Counted from the first letter of the stretch, positions 34,957 through 45,189 are shown. The stretch: 64,000 bases of DNA from Afipia sp. 64-13 (GCA_001897755.1 MKUJ01000007.1:54003-118002); one strand, 5' to 3'. Numbers and translations: made by a program. The notes: a model not told the origin generated them from the letters alone.

Positions 34957-34984
34957 ATAATATGGCGGAGAATTTTAGAGTCAA
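34957..34984 (-). promoter_or_regulatory. Putative sigma70 promoter of the thi operon
   Basis: Minus strand TTGACT - 16 nt - TATTAT just upstream of the riboswitch. Confidence 0.6.
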
Positions 34985-35313
34985 TCTCATGTTCCCGGTT
35001 TGTGCGGAGTAATAATTACCGGGTGGGAAGACATCTGTCGTCGTCACGGCGATTCACATCGCGCGCGCGAGTCGCGAAACGGAACCGCGATGCTTGCGTA
35101 AGAGCTTTCGCCGATTCAGGGATTCGCGTCGAAGTGTGTTTTCTCAAAACGCAATAGTTTCGCCTTTTGATGCGCGGCATGCGTTTTATTCTCCGGCATA
35201 CAGCGCTGGCATATGCGGGTTGCTCTTTTTCCATATGCGTCAATTCGGCGGTCGCATACGCGGCGCAAATCAGTTATAAGATTCTTCGTACGACGCAGCG
35301 GAGAGGCAAAGCC

Positions 35314-35409
35314 ATGATGCCTTCGAAGATGATCGAACAGATCTCACGCCACATCGTTTCGCGCACATCTCAAGCCTGTATGGCCGCCGGCGTACAACGC
35401 GCCGGTTGA
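35314..35409 (+). CDS. Candidate 31-aa small protein
   Basis: GGAGAGG SD 7 nt before ATG; MMPSKMIEQISRHIVSRTSQACMAAGVQRAG*. Confidence 0.3.
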   Translation: MMPSKMIEQISRHIVSRTSQACMAAGVQRAG

Positions 35410-35476
35410 TGGAACTTTTCCCGATCTTTCGTGTTTATCGGCAAGAGGAACCGGATCGTTTCCGGATTGAGATGCC

Positions 35477-35671
35477 ATGTCGGATACCTACATCATCGAA
35501 GTGAAATCAGAAGCAGCGGGCATCGTCGTCCGCGACAAAGCGGGTTTTCGTTTTTTCGCGGCGAACGAACGCTTCCGCCAGCTTGAAGGCAAGCTGTTCC
35601 GCAGCGCGCGCGAAGCGGAACGTATGGCCAAGCAGCTTCTTGCGACACGGTCGGAGCCCGTGATCGCCTGA
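35477..35671 (+). CDS. Hypothetical small protein
   Basis: MSDTYIIEVKSEAAGIVVRDKAGFRFFAANERFRQLEGKLFRSAREAERMAKQLLA; balanced composition, followed by a terminator. Confidence 0.65.
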   Translation: MSDTYIIEVKSEAAGIVVRDKAGFRFFAANERFRQLEGKLFRSAREAERMAKQLLATRSEPVIA

Positions 35672-35762
35672 CGCTGGTTGCCGACGCGGTCGCGTGGCCT
35701 CGCATCGACGGCGAGCCTCAATCGACGAACGTGAGCGAGGTTTCGCTGGGCAGCATAGCGAT

Positions 35763-35789
35763 AAGGGCCGGGAGCGATCCCGGCCTTTT
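35763..35789 (+). terminator. Rho-independent terminator
   Basis: GGCCGGGA-GCGA-TCCCGGCC-TTTT. Confidence 0.75.
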
Positions 35790-35821
35790 GTCGTGAATCG
35801 GTGGACTGTCGCGAAGTTCGG

Positions 35822-36328
35822 TTACGGCCTGACGCCGAGGAAATCGAATTTGCCGAGTTCGACATTGTTGTGCCGCAGGATGTCGTAGGCGGTGGTGCAG
35901 TGAAAAAAGAAATTCGGCAAAGCGACGTGATTGAAGAATTGCTGACCGGGCAGCGTCTTGGATTTGTCCTTGCCGGTGGGGAAGGTCACATCGCGGGTAT
36001 CCGCGCCTTCATATTTGCCGGCCGGAATCGCCTGAATGTTGGCGATCACTTTCTCGATCCGCGCCTGCAACTGCTCGAACGTGGTTTCGTCGTCCGGCAT
36101 CATAGGCACTTCGGTGCCGGCGAGGCGGGCGCAGGCCTTGCCTGAAAAATCGCAAGCCAGCTGCACCTGGCGGGTCAGCGTGAACATGGTCGGATGCAGC
36201 CGCGCATTGAGCAGCACGGATGGCTCGATCTTGTTGGCCTCGGCATAGGCTTGGCCTTTGGCCAGCACGCCCGAGAGCGCGTTAAGCATGTGGACGAAGA
36301 CCGGCGCAGAGCCGTCGTAAAACGACAT
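35822..36328 (-). CDS. DUF1993 domain-containing protein
   Basis: MSFYDGSAPVFVHMLNALSGVLAKGQAYAEA...; FPTGKDKSKTLPGQQFFNHVALPNFFFHCTTAYDILRHNNVELGKFDFLG. Confidence 0.85.
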   Translation of the reverse strand: MSFYDGSAPVFVHMLNALSGVLAKGQAYAEANKIEPSVLLNARLHPTMFTLTRQVQLACDFSGKACARLAGTEVPMMPDDETTFEQLQARIEKVIANIQAIPAGKYEGADTRDVTFPTGKDKSKTLPGQQFFNHVALPNFFFHCTTAYDILRHNNVELGKFDFLGVRP

Positions 36329-36429
36329 GGCAAAACCTTTCAGGGTTGAAGGCGTAGCGGGATGGTTCCGACCAGCTAGTGGGTTTCAACGCCCCTGCAA
36401 GATGCGGCGAGGCAGAAAATCCCGGTTGT

Positions 36430-37644
36430 TCAACGGCCGCGCATTCGCGCCAGCAGTTCGGCGGTCGGCCATGAATCGGCGGGCAAACCGTATTTCTTCT
36501 GCACGGTCTTGATCGCGATCCGGCTTTGCTGGCCCAGAATGCCGTCGATCTTGCCGACATTGAATCCCTGCCGCGCCAGCAATTGCTGCAATTCCTTGAT
36601 CTCGTTGAACGGCAGTTGCGTCACCGGCGCTGTCGGCTTGCGCATCGGCGCCGCGCCGCCGATGCGGGTGGCGAGGTAGGCGGCCGTGGTCGAATAGATC
36701 AGCGAGTTGTTCCATTCGGTGTAGGCCGCGAAATTCGGATAAGCGAGGAAGGCCGGGCCGTGGCGTCCCATCGGCAGCAGCACGGAAGCGGGGAGGTTGT
36801 CGTTCGGCAGCGGCCGGCCGTCGGCGTAAGTCACGCCCCACGCGGCCCATTGCGAGCGCGGATGCTTGATGGTGAGGTCGGCCTGATCCCACGGAAGACT
36901 GGCGGGCACGCGAACTTCCTGCAGCCACGGTTCACCGCGCCGCCATTTCAGCGCGGTGGCGATGTAGTTGGCGGTCGAGCCGATCACATCCGGCGCGCTG
37001 CGCAGCATATTGCGATGGCCATCGCCGTCATAGTCCACGGCGTAATTGTAGTAATGCGTCGGCAGGAATTGCGTCTGCCCGAGCTCGCCCGCCCATGAGC
37101 CGATCATTTCCGAGGGCGCCAGATCGCCGCGATCGATGATTTTCAATGCGGCGATGGTCTCGTCGTGAAACATCTGAGCGCGGCGGCAGTCGTAGGCCAG
37201 CGACACCAGCGAGCGCAGCGTCGGCAGCTTGCCCATGTTGGCGCCGAAATCGCTTTCCAGGCCCCAGAACGCGGCGATCACCTCCGGCGGCACGCCATAT
37301 TCCTTCTCGGCGCGTGCGAAGGCATGGGCATAGGTTTTGATTTTCGCGCGACCCTGCTCCATCCGGTAGTTCGCCGCCATGCGCCCGGCGAATTCGGTGA
37401 ACACCTGACCGAACACGCGCTGACCGCGGTCGCGATTGACGATGCTCTGGTCGTACACCAATCTAGGGGATGCAGCGGCAATCGCGCGCTGCGAAACGCC
37501 GGCGGCGGCCGCGTCCTGCTTCAATTGCGTCAGGAATTGCTCGAAGCTCTTGCCGCCGTGACAGGCTGCGCCGCGCTGGGCGAGCGCGGGAGAGGCCAAC
37601 GCCAGCGCGATTGCCAGAACAGATGCTGCAATGAATTTCGTCAT
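36430..37644 (-). CDS. Lytic murein transglycosylase (MltB-like) with peptidoglycan-binding domain
   Basis: VPPEVIAAFWGLESDFG; GELGQTQFLPTHYYNYAVDYDGDG; C-terminal LQQLLARQGFNVGKIDGILGQQSRIAIKTVQKKYGL. Confidence 0.92.
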   Translation of the reverse strand: MTKFIAASVLAIALALASPALAQRGAACHGGKSFEQFLTQLKQDAAAAGVSQRAIAAASPRLVYDQSIVNRDRGQRVFGQVFTEFAGRMAANYRMEQGRAKIKTYAHAFARAEKEYGVPPEVIAAFWGLESDFGANMGKLPTLRSLVSLAYDCRRAQMFHDETIAALKIIDRGDLAPSEMIGSWAGELGQTQFLPTHYYNYAVDYDGDGHRNMLRSAPDVIGSTANYIATALKWRRGEPWLQEVRVPASLPWDQADLTIKHPRSQWAAWGVTYADGRPLPNDNLPASVLLPMGRHGPAFLAYPNFAAYTEWNNSLIYSTTAAYLATRIGGAAPMRKPTAPVTQLPFNEIKELQQLLARQGFNVGKIDGILGQQSRIAIKTVQKKYGLPADSWPTAELLARMRGR

Positions 37645-37688
37645 GATATCGCCGTTTCAATTTGTTGGGTGATCATAGTCGCCGCTTC

Positions 37689-37779
37689 GTCATCACGCCC
37701 GGCCTCGTGCCGGGCATCCACGCCTTTCTTTGATGCATGAGTGAGATGTGGATGGCCGGGTCAAGCCCGGCCATGACGC
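37689..37779. repeat. Composite palindromic repeat (REP/RPE-like)
   Basis: Outer arms CGTCAT...ATGACG; inner CGCCCGGCCTCGTGCCGGGCATCCACG and GTGGATGGCCGGGTCAAGCCCGGCCATGACG. Confidence 0.7.
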
Positions 37780-37813
37780 TTAGAACCCTGCAAAGAAGTA
37801 GGAGCGCGTGTCG

Positions 37814-39265
37814 TCACAACTCCCGCGCGCTGGAGAACGAGAACGACGACACCCGCCGCGTATTCTCGTCGAGGATCAGGCTGCGGGTGAGCGGCGGCTC
37901 GGCGCGCTGGCTGCAATTCTCGCGCTCGCACAGCCGGCAATTGACGCCGATCGGCGTGCCTTCGACTTTGTCGAGATCCATGCCGCTGGTGTAGACCAGT
38001 TTCGAGGCATGGCGGATTTCGCAGCCAAGCCCGATGGCGAAGCGGGGGCGCGGATGCGGCCACGGCGTTGCCGGTCGCCGCAGCGTCTGCGCCACCGAGA
38101 AATAGCGGCTGCCGTCCGGCAGTTCGACCACCTGCTGCAATAGCCGGTCGGGCGTGTCGAACGTCGAGTGCACGTTCCACAGCGGGCAGGTGCCGCCGAA
38201 TTTCGAGAACGGGAAGGTGCCGGACGAAAACCGTTTCGAGACGTTGCCGGCATTGTCCACGCGCAGCAGGAAGAACGGCACGCCGCGCGCGTTCGGTCGC
38301 TGCAGCGTGGTGAGACGGTGGCAGACCTGCTCGAAGCCGGCACTGAAGCGGCGCGCCAGCACCTGCAGATCGTAGCCAAGCTGCTCGGCGGCGGCGAGGA
38401 ACGGCTGATACGGCATCATCACCGCCGCGGCATAGTAGTTGGCGAGGGTGATGCGATAGAGCCGCCGCGCGGTGTCGTCGAGCGGCCCCGCGCGGTTGCA
38501 GATCGAATCGAACAGCGTGCCGCATTCGGCAAGGCCGAGCTGGATCGCAAGCTGGAAGACCCGGCCTGCCGGATCGACCATCTCCGAGAGCAGCACCTGG
38601 CGGCGATGGCGATCCCAGCGTCGCAATGTCTCGCGCATCACGTCCACCGGCATGATCCGCACCGTGGTCGAATGGCGTTCGCGCAGCCGCTCGATCAGCG
38701 CGGCGAACAGGTCCTGCGCGGGAACATTGATTTCGTCGCGCAGCGTCTCGGCGGCGGTCTCCAGTTCGGGGAAATAGTTGCGGTTGGCCTCGATCAGGTC
38801 GCGCACGCGTTCAATCGGGTTGGCCTCGAACCGCGTGCTCGGTGTCTCGTTGCGGTCGGCGAACTGCGCCGCCACCATGGTTTCGCCGCGCCTCGCCTCG
38901 GTGTAGGCAGCGTAGAGGCGCTGCAGAGCGTGGGTGACGCCGGGGCAAAGCTCGGCGAGATCGCGCAATTCCTGTTTCGGCAGATCGATCTGGCGAAACA
39001 GCGGATCGGAGAAAATCTCGTTGAGCTCGGCGAAGAATCGGTCCTCATCGGAAGTCGCAAGATCGCGCAGATCGAGGTCATAGGTCTCGGCGAGGCGCAG
39101 CAGAATCTGCGCCGTCACCGGACGCTGGTTGCGCTCGATCAGGTTGATGTAGCTCGGCGACAGTCCCAGCCCTTCGGCGATCTGGGTCTGTGACAGCCCG
39201 AGCTGCTGGCGGATGCGTCGGAAGCGTGGTCCGACGAAGAGTTTTCTGCCCGATTCCGAGGCCAT
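37814..39265 (-). CDS. XRE-family regulator with IrrE-like/DUF2083 domains (short-chain fatty acyl regulator, ScfR/RamB type)
   Basis: HTH RRIRQQLGLSQTQIAEGLGLSPSYINLIERNQRPVTAQILLRLAETYDL; C-terminal Cys-containing region CRLCERENCSQRAEPPL; divergent from aceA. Confidence 0.88.
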   Translation of the reverse strand: MASESGRKLFVGPRFRRIRQQLGLSQTQIAEGLGLSPSYINLIERNQRPVTAQILLRLAETYDLDLRDLATSDEDRFFAELNEIFSDPLFRQIDLPKQELRDLAELCPGVTHALQRLYAAYTEARRGETMVAAQFADRNETPSTRFEANPIERVRDLIEANRNYFPELETAAETLRDEINVPAQDLFAALIERLRERHSTTVRIMPVDVMRETLRRWDRHRRQVLLSEMVDPAGRVFQLAIQLGLAECGTLFDSICNRAGPLDDTARRLYRITLANYYAAAVMMPYQPFLAAAEQLGYDLQVLARRFSAGFEQVCHRLTTLQRPNARGVPFFLLRVDNAGNVSKRFSSGTFPFSKFGGTCPLWNVHSTFDTPDRLLQQVVELPDGSRYFSVAQTLRRPATPWPHPRPRFAIGLGCEIRHASKLVYTSGMDLDKVEGTPIGVNCRLCERENCSQRAEPPLTRSLILDENTRRVSSFSFSSAREL

Positions 39266-39308
39266 GACGTTCCCGATATTTACAAGAGTTACATTTCGAC
39301 TGCTTGCA

Positions 39309-39340
39309 TAGATCGTATTCTTACAAGCTGGCACGATCTA
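39309..39340. promoter_or_regulatory. Inverted repeat in the regulator-aceA intergenic region
   Basis: TAGATCGT-N16-ACGATCTA, perfect 8-bp arms; also two TTACAAG copies nearby. Confidence 0.4.
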
Positions 39341-39432
39341 TTTCCAGTCTGTCTGGACGATATTCAGGGAAATCGGTTGTATTCAAGTAGCGGTTTTTGC
39401 GCCGCCATGTAACAAATGTGATGGGATTTGAT

Positions 39433-40731
39433 ATGCCACAGACATTCGAGCAGCTGACCCCCGCCCCCAAAGGTCGTTTCGATGGCATCGAGCGTCCTTA
39501 TTCTCCTGCTGAAGTGGAGCGTCTGCGCGGCTCGGTGACGGTCGCCTATACGCTGGCCGAAAAGGGCGCCAACCGGCTCTGGCAGTCGCTGAAGACCGAG
39601 CCGTTCGTGCATTCGCTCGGCGCCGTCACCGGCAACCAGGCGATGCAGCAGGCTCGCGCCGGCCTGCAGGCGATCTATCTGTCCGGCTGGCAGGTGGCGG
39701 CCGACGCCAACACGGCGAGCGCGATGTATCCCGACCAGAGTCTCTACCCGGCGAATGCCGGCCCGGAGCTGGCGCGTCGCATCAACCGCACCTTCCAGCG
39801 TGCCGACCAGATCGAGCACGCCGAGGGCGGCGCCAAGATCGACTGGTTCGTGCCGATCGTCGCCGACGCCGAAGCCGGTTTCGGCGGGCCGCTGAACGCA
39901 TTCGAGATCATGAAGGCCTATATCGAGGCGGGCGCGGCCGGCGTTCATTTCGAGGACCAACTCGCGTCCGAGAAGAAGTGCGGCCACATGGGCGGCAAGG
40001 TGCTGATCCCGACCGCCGCGCATGAACGCAATCTGATCGCGGCGCGTCTTGCGGCCGACGTCTGCGGCGTGCCCTCGCTGGTGATGGCGCGGACCGACGC
40101 GGAAAGCGCCAAGCTCATCACCTCGGATGTCGACGAGCGCGACCGCGAGTTCCTGACCGGCGAGCGCACGGCGGAAGGCTTCTATCGCCTCAAGCCGGGC
40201 ACCGGCCTTGCGCATTGCATCAAGCGCGGCATCAGCTTCGCGAAATACGCGGATCTGCTGTGGTGGGAGACCTCGACGCCGAACCTCAAGGAAGCGAAGG
40301 AATTCGCCGAGGCGGTGCGCAAGGTCTATCCGGACAAGATGCTCGCCTACAACTGTTCGCCGTCCTTCAACTGGGAAGCGAACATCGACAAGGCGACCAT
40401 CGCCAAGTTCCAGCGCGAGATTGGCGCGATGGGCTACAAGTTCCAGTTCGTGACGCTGGCGGGCTTCCACTCGCTCAACCACGGCATGTTCGAGCTGGCG
40501 CGCGGCTATCGCACCGAGGGCATGGCGGCCTACTCACGCCTGCAGCAGGCCGAGTTCGCCTCCGAAGCGCACGGTTATTCGGCGACGCGGCATCAGCGCG
40601 AAGTCGGCACCGGCTACTTCGATCTGGTCTCGACCACGATCTCGAACGGGCAGAGCTCCACCACCGCGCTCGCGGACTCGACCGAGGCGGCGCAGTTCTC
40701 GCCCAATCCGCACTCCGAAGCTGCTGAATGA
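39433..40731 (+). CDS. aceA: Isocitrate lyase
   Basis: [11 protein letters not shown]; signature motif [21 protein letters not shown]; alternative starts 39397/39421. Confidence 0.96.
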   Translation: MPQTFEQLTPAPKGRFDGIERPYSPAEVERLRGSVTVAYTLAEKGANRLWQSLKTEPFVHSLGAVTGNQAMQQARAGLQAIYLSGWQVAADANTASAMYPDQSLYPANAGPELARRINRTFQRADQIEHAEGGAKIDWFVPIVADAEAGFGGPLNAFEIMKAYIEAGAAGVHFEDQLASEKKCGHMGGKVLIPTAAHERNLIAARLAADVCGVPSLVMARTDAESAKLITSDVDERDREFLTGERTAEGFYRLKPGTGLAHCIKRGISFAKYADLLWWETSTPNLKEAKEFAEAVRKVYPDKMLAYNCSPSFNWEANIDKATIAKFQREIGAMGYKFQFVTLAGFHSLNHGMFELARGYRTEGMAAYSRLQQAEFASEAHGYSATRHQREVGTGYFDLVSTTISNGQSSTTALADSTEAAQFSPNPHSEAAE

Positions 40732-40737
40732 CAGGAG

Positions 40738-40950
40738 ATGACCATGCACGGCACACATTATTGGGTTGTTGGCGGTGAATTCCGCTCTCTGAACTTCCAC
40801 AATCTGGTGCAGGGCACGGCGCAGGTCGAAGGGCCGTTCGCGACGCGCCGCGAGGCCGAGGACATGTGGCGGCAGGTTTCCGAGAAGAACCGTCATCGCT
40901 GCAATGTGCGCTTCTCGATCGTGGAGGAACCGCGCCGCACCGTGGCGTGA
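40738..40950 (+). CDS. DUF4170 domain-containing small protein
   Basis: HGTHYWVVGGEFRSLNFHNLVQGTAQVEGPFATRREAEDMWRQVSEKNRHRCNVRFSIV. Confidence 0.8.
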   Translation: MTMHGTHYWVVGGEFRSLNFHNLVQGTAQVEGPFATRREAEDMWRQVSEKNRHRCNVRFSIVEEPRRTVA

Positions 40951-41008
40951 CCCTCGCATCACACCATTCCCCAGGGAAAGGCGCTGCTTGCGCCCCAACC
41001 TCAACTCC

Positions 41009-41039
41009 GACCCCGTCTGGCCCAGACGGGGTCTTTTTT
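41009..41039 (+). terminator. Rho-independent terminator
   Basis: GACCCCGTCTGGCCCAGACGGGGTC followed by TTTTTT. Confidence 0.88.
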
Positions 41040-41153
41040 GTCCATAACGGCGATCCGAAATGTTGTGACCGGGATGGCCGGCGGTTCCCCGAGCTCTTGG
41101 CGGACCCTTTTGGTTACTGCTAGGTTAATGACATCAAACAGGGATTAACCGCG

Positions 41154-41711
41154 ATGCCGGACCCGGCCGCCGACGACAGCTCCAAGAACTCAGGACCGAT
41201 GCGCCTGCGCGATGCCTTGCAGAAGGCTCGCATCGAGGCTGCCGACCGCAGCGGGGTCGTGATTGATCTGCGCGACGCGGAGGTGGCGCGGCTCGAAATC
41301 CTCAATGACGCGCTCGATCCGCTGTTCGCCGAGATTCCCGCCAATGTCGATCTGTTCGACCGCGGCATCAGCCGGGGCGACACGCCGCGGCTGTGGATCG
41401 ATTCGGTGGCGCATGTGGCGATGGGGCGCGACAAGCGGATCTATCGTTTCGTGCAGGACACGAGGTTCGGCCGCACGCTGCTTGCCGAATCGCATGACGT
41501 GCCCGTCATGGTGGACGCGATCACCGACTATATCGCGCGGCGCATGATCGAGCGCGAGCAGGCGCTGGTGGTGCCGTCCTCGGTCGCCGCGCCGCCGCCG
41601 CCGGTCGTGGTGAAGAAGCGCGGCGGGTTCTGGACCTTCGTGCTGGGATTTTTCGCCGGGCTAGTCGCGCTGTTCGCGTTCGCGCTGATCGCCTCGCTGC
41701 GCAATTTCTGA
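41154..41711 (+). CDS. Hypothetical protein with C-terminal TM anchor
   Basis: 185-aa ORF with ordinary composition; C-terminal FWTFVLGFFAGLVALFAFALIASL. Confidence 0.75.
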   Translation: MPDPAADDSSKNSGPMRLRDALQKARIEAADRSGVVIDLRDAEVARLEILNDALDPLFAEIPANVDLFDRGISRGDTPRLWIDSVAHVAMGRDKRIYRFVQDTRFGRTLLAESHDVPVMVDAITDYIARRMIEREQALVVPSSVAAPPPPVVVKKRGGFWTFVLGFFAGLVALFAFALIASLRNF

Positions 41712-41714
41712 AAT

Positions 41715-42632
41715 TTACGGCCGCAGGATCGTGGTCCGCAGATCGGTCACGCTGTCCGGCGAGGTCTCGTTGGAAAAGCCGCGTACGCGCTGGGTGATGC
41801 GCCAGCCATGATCGCCTTGTTCGATCGAGAACAGGTTATAGGCCGCGGGATGATGGTGAGCGCCGGACGAGGCCGAGGCTGACGGCACGCCGATGGCGGG
41901 AATGCGTCCGCGCGGTCCCTCGAACCACACCGTGGCGTGGCGATGGTCGTGGCCGTGCAGCACCAACTCGACGCCGTGGCGTCTCAGCATATTCAGCAAT
42001 TCATCGGAATCGCGCAGCCGTGCCGCCCAGCGGCCCGGCGCGCTGTGCAGCGGATGATGGATCAACAGCACGCGGCAAAGCGGCTCATCGGCAAGCCGCG
42101 CCAGAAGCTGATCGAGCGCGGCGCGCTGGGCGGGGCCGAGATATCCCGTCGCCATGAACGGGGCGGTCGGCACCGCGGTGGATACGCCGATCAGCGCCAG
42201 CGGTCCGCGCCGCCGCAGATAGGGAAAGCCGCCGACGGCTGCGATCGGCTCGTCGCCCTGCAGATAATCGGACCACGCTTGCGCGAACTGACGCCGGGTC
42301 GAGAGCGCATAGGCATCGTGATTGCCCGGCACCAGCGAGACGTCGCGCGGCGGGCCGATGGTTTTCAGCCATGCGGCGGCCTGCGCGAACTCCGCCGGCA
42401 ATGCGATGTTGACGAGGTCGCCGGTGATGGCGATGTGGTCGGGATGCTGCGCGTGCAGGTCGGCGACCAGCGCCGCCAGCACGTCGCGGCGGTGGACGGC
42501 ATGGCGCTTGCGCTGCCAGTTGATGTAGCCGATCGCGCGTTTGCCGAGGAGCTCGCGCGCGCGCGCCGGCGGGAGCGGTCCCAGATGCGGGTCGGACAGA
42601 TGCGCGAGCAGGAAAGCGGTCACGTCATGCAC
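41715..42632 (-). CDS. Metallophosphoesterase
   Basis: LAHLSDPHLG; ITGDLVNI; PGNHDAY; HHPLH; LHGHDHRHA. Confidence 0.92.
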   Translation of the reverse strand: MHDVTAFLLAHLSDPHLGPLPPARARELLGKRAIGYINWQRKRHAVHRRDVLAALVADLHAQHPDHIAITGDLVNIALPAEFAQAAAWLKTIGPPRDVSLVPGNHDAYALSTRRQFAQAWSDYLQGDEPIAAVGGFPYLRRRGPLALIGVSTAVPTAPFMATGYLGPAQRAALDQLLARLADEPLCRVLLIHHPLHSAPGRWAARLRDSDELLNMLRRHGVELVLHGHDHRHATVWFEGPRGRIPAIGVPSASASSGAHHHPAAYNLFSIEQGDHGWRITQRVRGFSNETSPDSVTDLRTTILRP

Positions 42633-42747
42633 CGGTCTGGCTGTACGAGCGACTCGGTAAATCCATGGTAGACACGATGGCCGCCTTCTCGTTGGAAATG
42701 GCGAGCGTCAGGATGTCACCCTCGGGCAGGTTCGAGACTTTCTTCAT
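42625..42747 (-). CDS. Hypothetical small protein
   Basis: MKKVSNLPEGDILTLAISNEKAAIVSTMDLPSRSYSQTGA; overlaps the start of the metallophosphoesterase gene. Confidence 0.35.
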   Translation of the reverse strand: MKKVSNLPEGDILTLAISNEKAAIVSTMDLPSRSYSQTGA

Positions 42748-42846
42748 GTTGATCGCCTTGTCCGCCGGATGGCCCCGAATGGTTTTGGCAAGAGGATCGG
42801 CCGCGCGCAAGGATCAACCCCTGGCCGACGATCCTGGAATGATGTG

Positions 42847-43332
42847 ATGACAGTTCAGTCGCTGCGGCTGCGGTTCGAACCGCTGATCCGCCGTCTCTTT
42901 CACGCTTATGCCCGGATCGCGCGCGGCATGACGCTCGGCACCCGCGCGCTGGTGCTGGATGGCGAGAACCGGGTGTTTCTGGTCAAGCACAGCTATGTCG
43001 CGGGCTGGCATCTGCCGGGCGGCGGGGTGGAGATCGGCGAGACCTTCGTGGAATCGCTCGCACGCGAATTGAGGGAGGAGGGCGGTATCGAACTGCGCGG
43101 GGCGCCCGTCCTGCACGGCCTGTTTTTCAACCGCCATGTCTCGCGCCGCGATCATGTCGCGGTCTATGTGATCCGGCAGTGGCATCAGGAGCGGGTGCCG
43201 GAGCCGAACCACGAGATCGTCGCCTGCGGTTTCTTCGACGTGGCCGAGCTGCCGCCGGACACCACCCGCGGCACCCGCAAGCGGATTGCCGAAGTCCTGC
43301 AGGGCGAGCCCGCCACGCCGGACTGGAGCTAG
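42847..43332 (+). CDS. NUDIX hydrolase
   Basis: WHLPGGGVEIGETFVESLARELREEGGIEL (Nudix box). Confidence 0.92.
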   Translation: MTVQSLRLRFEPLIRRLFHAYARIARGMTLGTRALVLDGENRVFLVKHSYVAGWHLPGGGVEIGETFVESLARELREEGGIELRGAPVLHGLFFNRHVSRRDHVAVYVIRQWHQERVPEPNHEIVACGFFDVAELPPDTTRGTRKRIAEVLQGEPATPDWS

Positions 43333-43458
43333 GCAAACTCAATGCTCCAGCGAACTGGTAACGATCGCAACAAAATCTGACCGGGCCACGCTGCTCCAGG
43401 GCGTTTCGGCGATGGACCGCGCCTGCGGCAGATGGTATTGCGCGCAGCGGATACACCC

Positions 43459-43971
43459 ATGAGCGATCTTTCCCTCACCATTCTGGCCGAGACGCCGGGC
43501 GACGCCCAGGCGATCGAACGGCTGCACGAGCGCACCTTCGGCCCTGGCCGTTATGTGCTGAGCGCCTATCGCCTGCGCGAGCATGTCGATCATGTTCTCG
43601 ATCTGTCGTTCACGGCGCGGATCGGCACGCTGCTGGTCGGCTCGGTGCGGCAATTGCCGGTCTGCATCGGCGATACGCCGGCGCTGCTGCTCGGTCCGCT
43701 GACGGTGGAGCCGCCATTCCGCGCGCGCGGGATCGGGCGGGCGCTGCTCGATCGCGCATTGTCGCAGGCCAAAGCCAAGGGCCACAGCCTGGTGATGCTG
43801 GTCGGCGACGAGCCTTATTACAGCCGCGTCGGCTTCAGGCAGATTCCGCGTGGCGGGGTGACGATGCCGGGTCCGGTGGACCCGGCACGGTTGTTGATTC
43901 ACGAACTCGTCGAAGGCGCGTTCGCGGATGTCTCGGGCGCCGTGCGGCCGGACTGGAGCGCGGCCGCGTAG
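43459..43971 (+). CDS. GNAT family N-acetyltransferase
   Basis: LLGPLTVEPPFRARGIGRALLDRALSQAKAKGHSLVMLVGDEPYYSRVGF. Confidence 0.9.
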   Translation: MSDLSLTILAETPGDAQAIERLHERTFGPGRYVLSAYRLREHVDHVLDLSFTARIGTLLVGSVRQLPVCIGDTPALLLGPLTVEPPFRARGIGRALLDRALSQAKAKGHSLVMLVGDEPYYSRVGFRQIPRGGVTMPGPVDPARLLIHELVEGAFADVSGAVRPDWSAAA

Positions 43972-43974
43972 CGG

Positions 43975-45189
43975 CTATTCCGCCGCGATCTCGTCGGCGC
44001 GCCGCCAGCGCGGGAACGGATCGGGCAGTGCCGACCATGCTTTCGTGTCCATCGCGGGCCGTCCCTGCACCAGACAGGCGTCAAGCCGCGCGCGGATCGA
44101 GGCCTCATCCATGCCCGTGCCGATGAAGACGATCTCCTGCCGCCGGTCGCCGTAAATCGTGTTCCAGTGTTTCTTCAGCGACTGCCGCCAGAACGGATCG
44201 TTCGGCCAGCGCTCTTCGGGCACGCTCGCCCACCAGAAACCGAGTCCTTCGGTCTTGACGATCGATCCGGCCTGGCTGAGTTCGCCGAGCCATTGCGGGC
44301 GTGTCGCAAGCCAGAAGTGGCCCTTGGCGCGGATCACGCCGGACCAGTTTTCGCGCAGGAAGCGCTGGAATTTTGCCGGCTCGAACGGGCGCCGCGCGCG
44401 ATAGACGAAACTGGTGACGCCGTATTCCTCCGTTTCCGGCACGTGAGACGCAAAGCCGTACAGCTCCTTGGCCCAGAGCGGGTGTTCCTGCGCGCGCTCG
44501 AAATCGAAACGGCCGGTGTTGAGAATGCATTCGAGCGGGACGCGCGAATGGTTCGCCTCGACAATGACAGCATCGGGATTGAGTGCGCGGATGATCTTGC
44601 GGGCGGCATCGCGCTCGGTCGCGCCGGCGTCGTCGATCTTGTTGAGCACCACGACATCGGCGAATTCGATCTGGTCGACGAGCAGATCGACCAGCGTGCG
44701 CTTGTCGTCCTCGCCGAGCGATTCGCCACGCTCCTTCAGAAAGTCGGTGGACGAATAGTCCTTGAGCAGGTTCACGGCATCGACCACCGTCACCATGGTG
44801 TCGAGCTGCGCCACGTCGGACAGGCTTTCGCCGCTCTCGTCGCGGAAGTCGAAAGTCGCCGCAACCGGCAGCGGCTCGGAGATGCCGGTGGATTCGATCA
44901 GCAGATAATCGAAGCGATCATCTTGCGCCAATGCGCGGACTTCCTTGAGCAGATCGTCGCGCAGCGTGCAGCAGATGCAGCCGTTGGTCATCTCGACCAG
45001 CTTCTCGTCCGTCCGCGACAGGTTGGCGCCGCCATCACGGATCAGATCGGCATCGATGTTGATTTCGCTCATGTCGTTGACGATCACGGCCACCTTCAGG
45101 CCCTGACGGTTGTTCAGCACATGGTTCATCAGGGTGGTCTTCCCAGCACCGAGGAAGCCGGACAAGACTGTGACGGGGAGTTTTTGCAT
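43975..45189 (-). CDS. COG0523-family GTPase (CobW/ZigA/YeiR-like, putative zinc metallochaperone)
   Basis: [17 protein letters not shown] (Walker A), [13 protein letters not shown] (CxCC), [15 protein letters not shown]; Zur-like palindrome upstream. Confidence 0.9.
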   Translation of the reverse strand: MQKLPVTVLSGFLGAGKTTLMNHVLNNRQGLKVAVIVNDMSEINIDADLIRDGGANLSRTDEKLVEMTNGCICCTLRDDLLKEVRALAQDDRFDYLLIESTGISEPLPVAATFDFRDESGESLSDVAQLDTMVTVVDAVNLLKDYSSTDFLKERGESLGEDDKRTLVDLLVDQIEFADVVVLNKIDDAGATERDAARKIIRALNPDAVIVEANHSRVPLECILNTGRFDFERAQEHPLWAKELYGFASHVPETEEYGVTSFVYRARRPFEPAKFQRFLRENWSGVIRAKGHFWLATRPQWLGELSQAGSIVKTEGLGFWWASVPEERWPNDPFWRQSLKKHWNTIYGDRRQEIVFIGTGMDEASIRARLDACLVQGRPAMDTKAWSALPDPFPRWRRADEIAAE

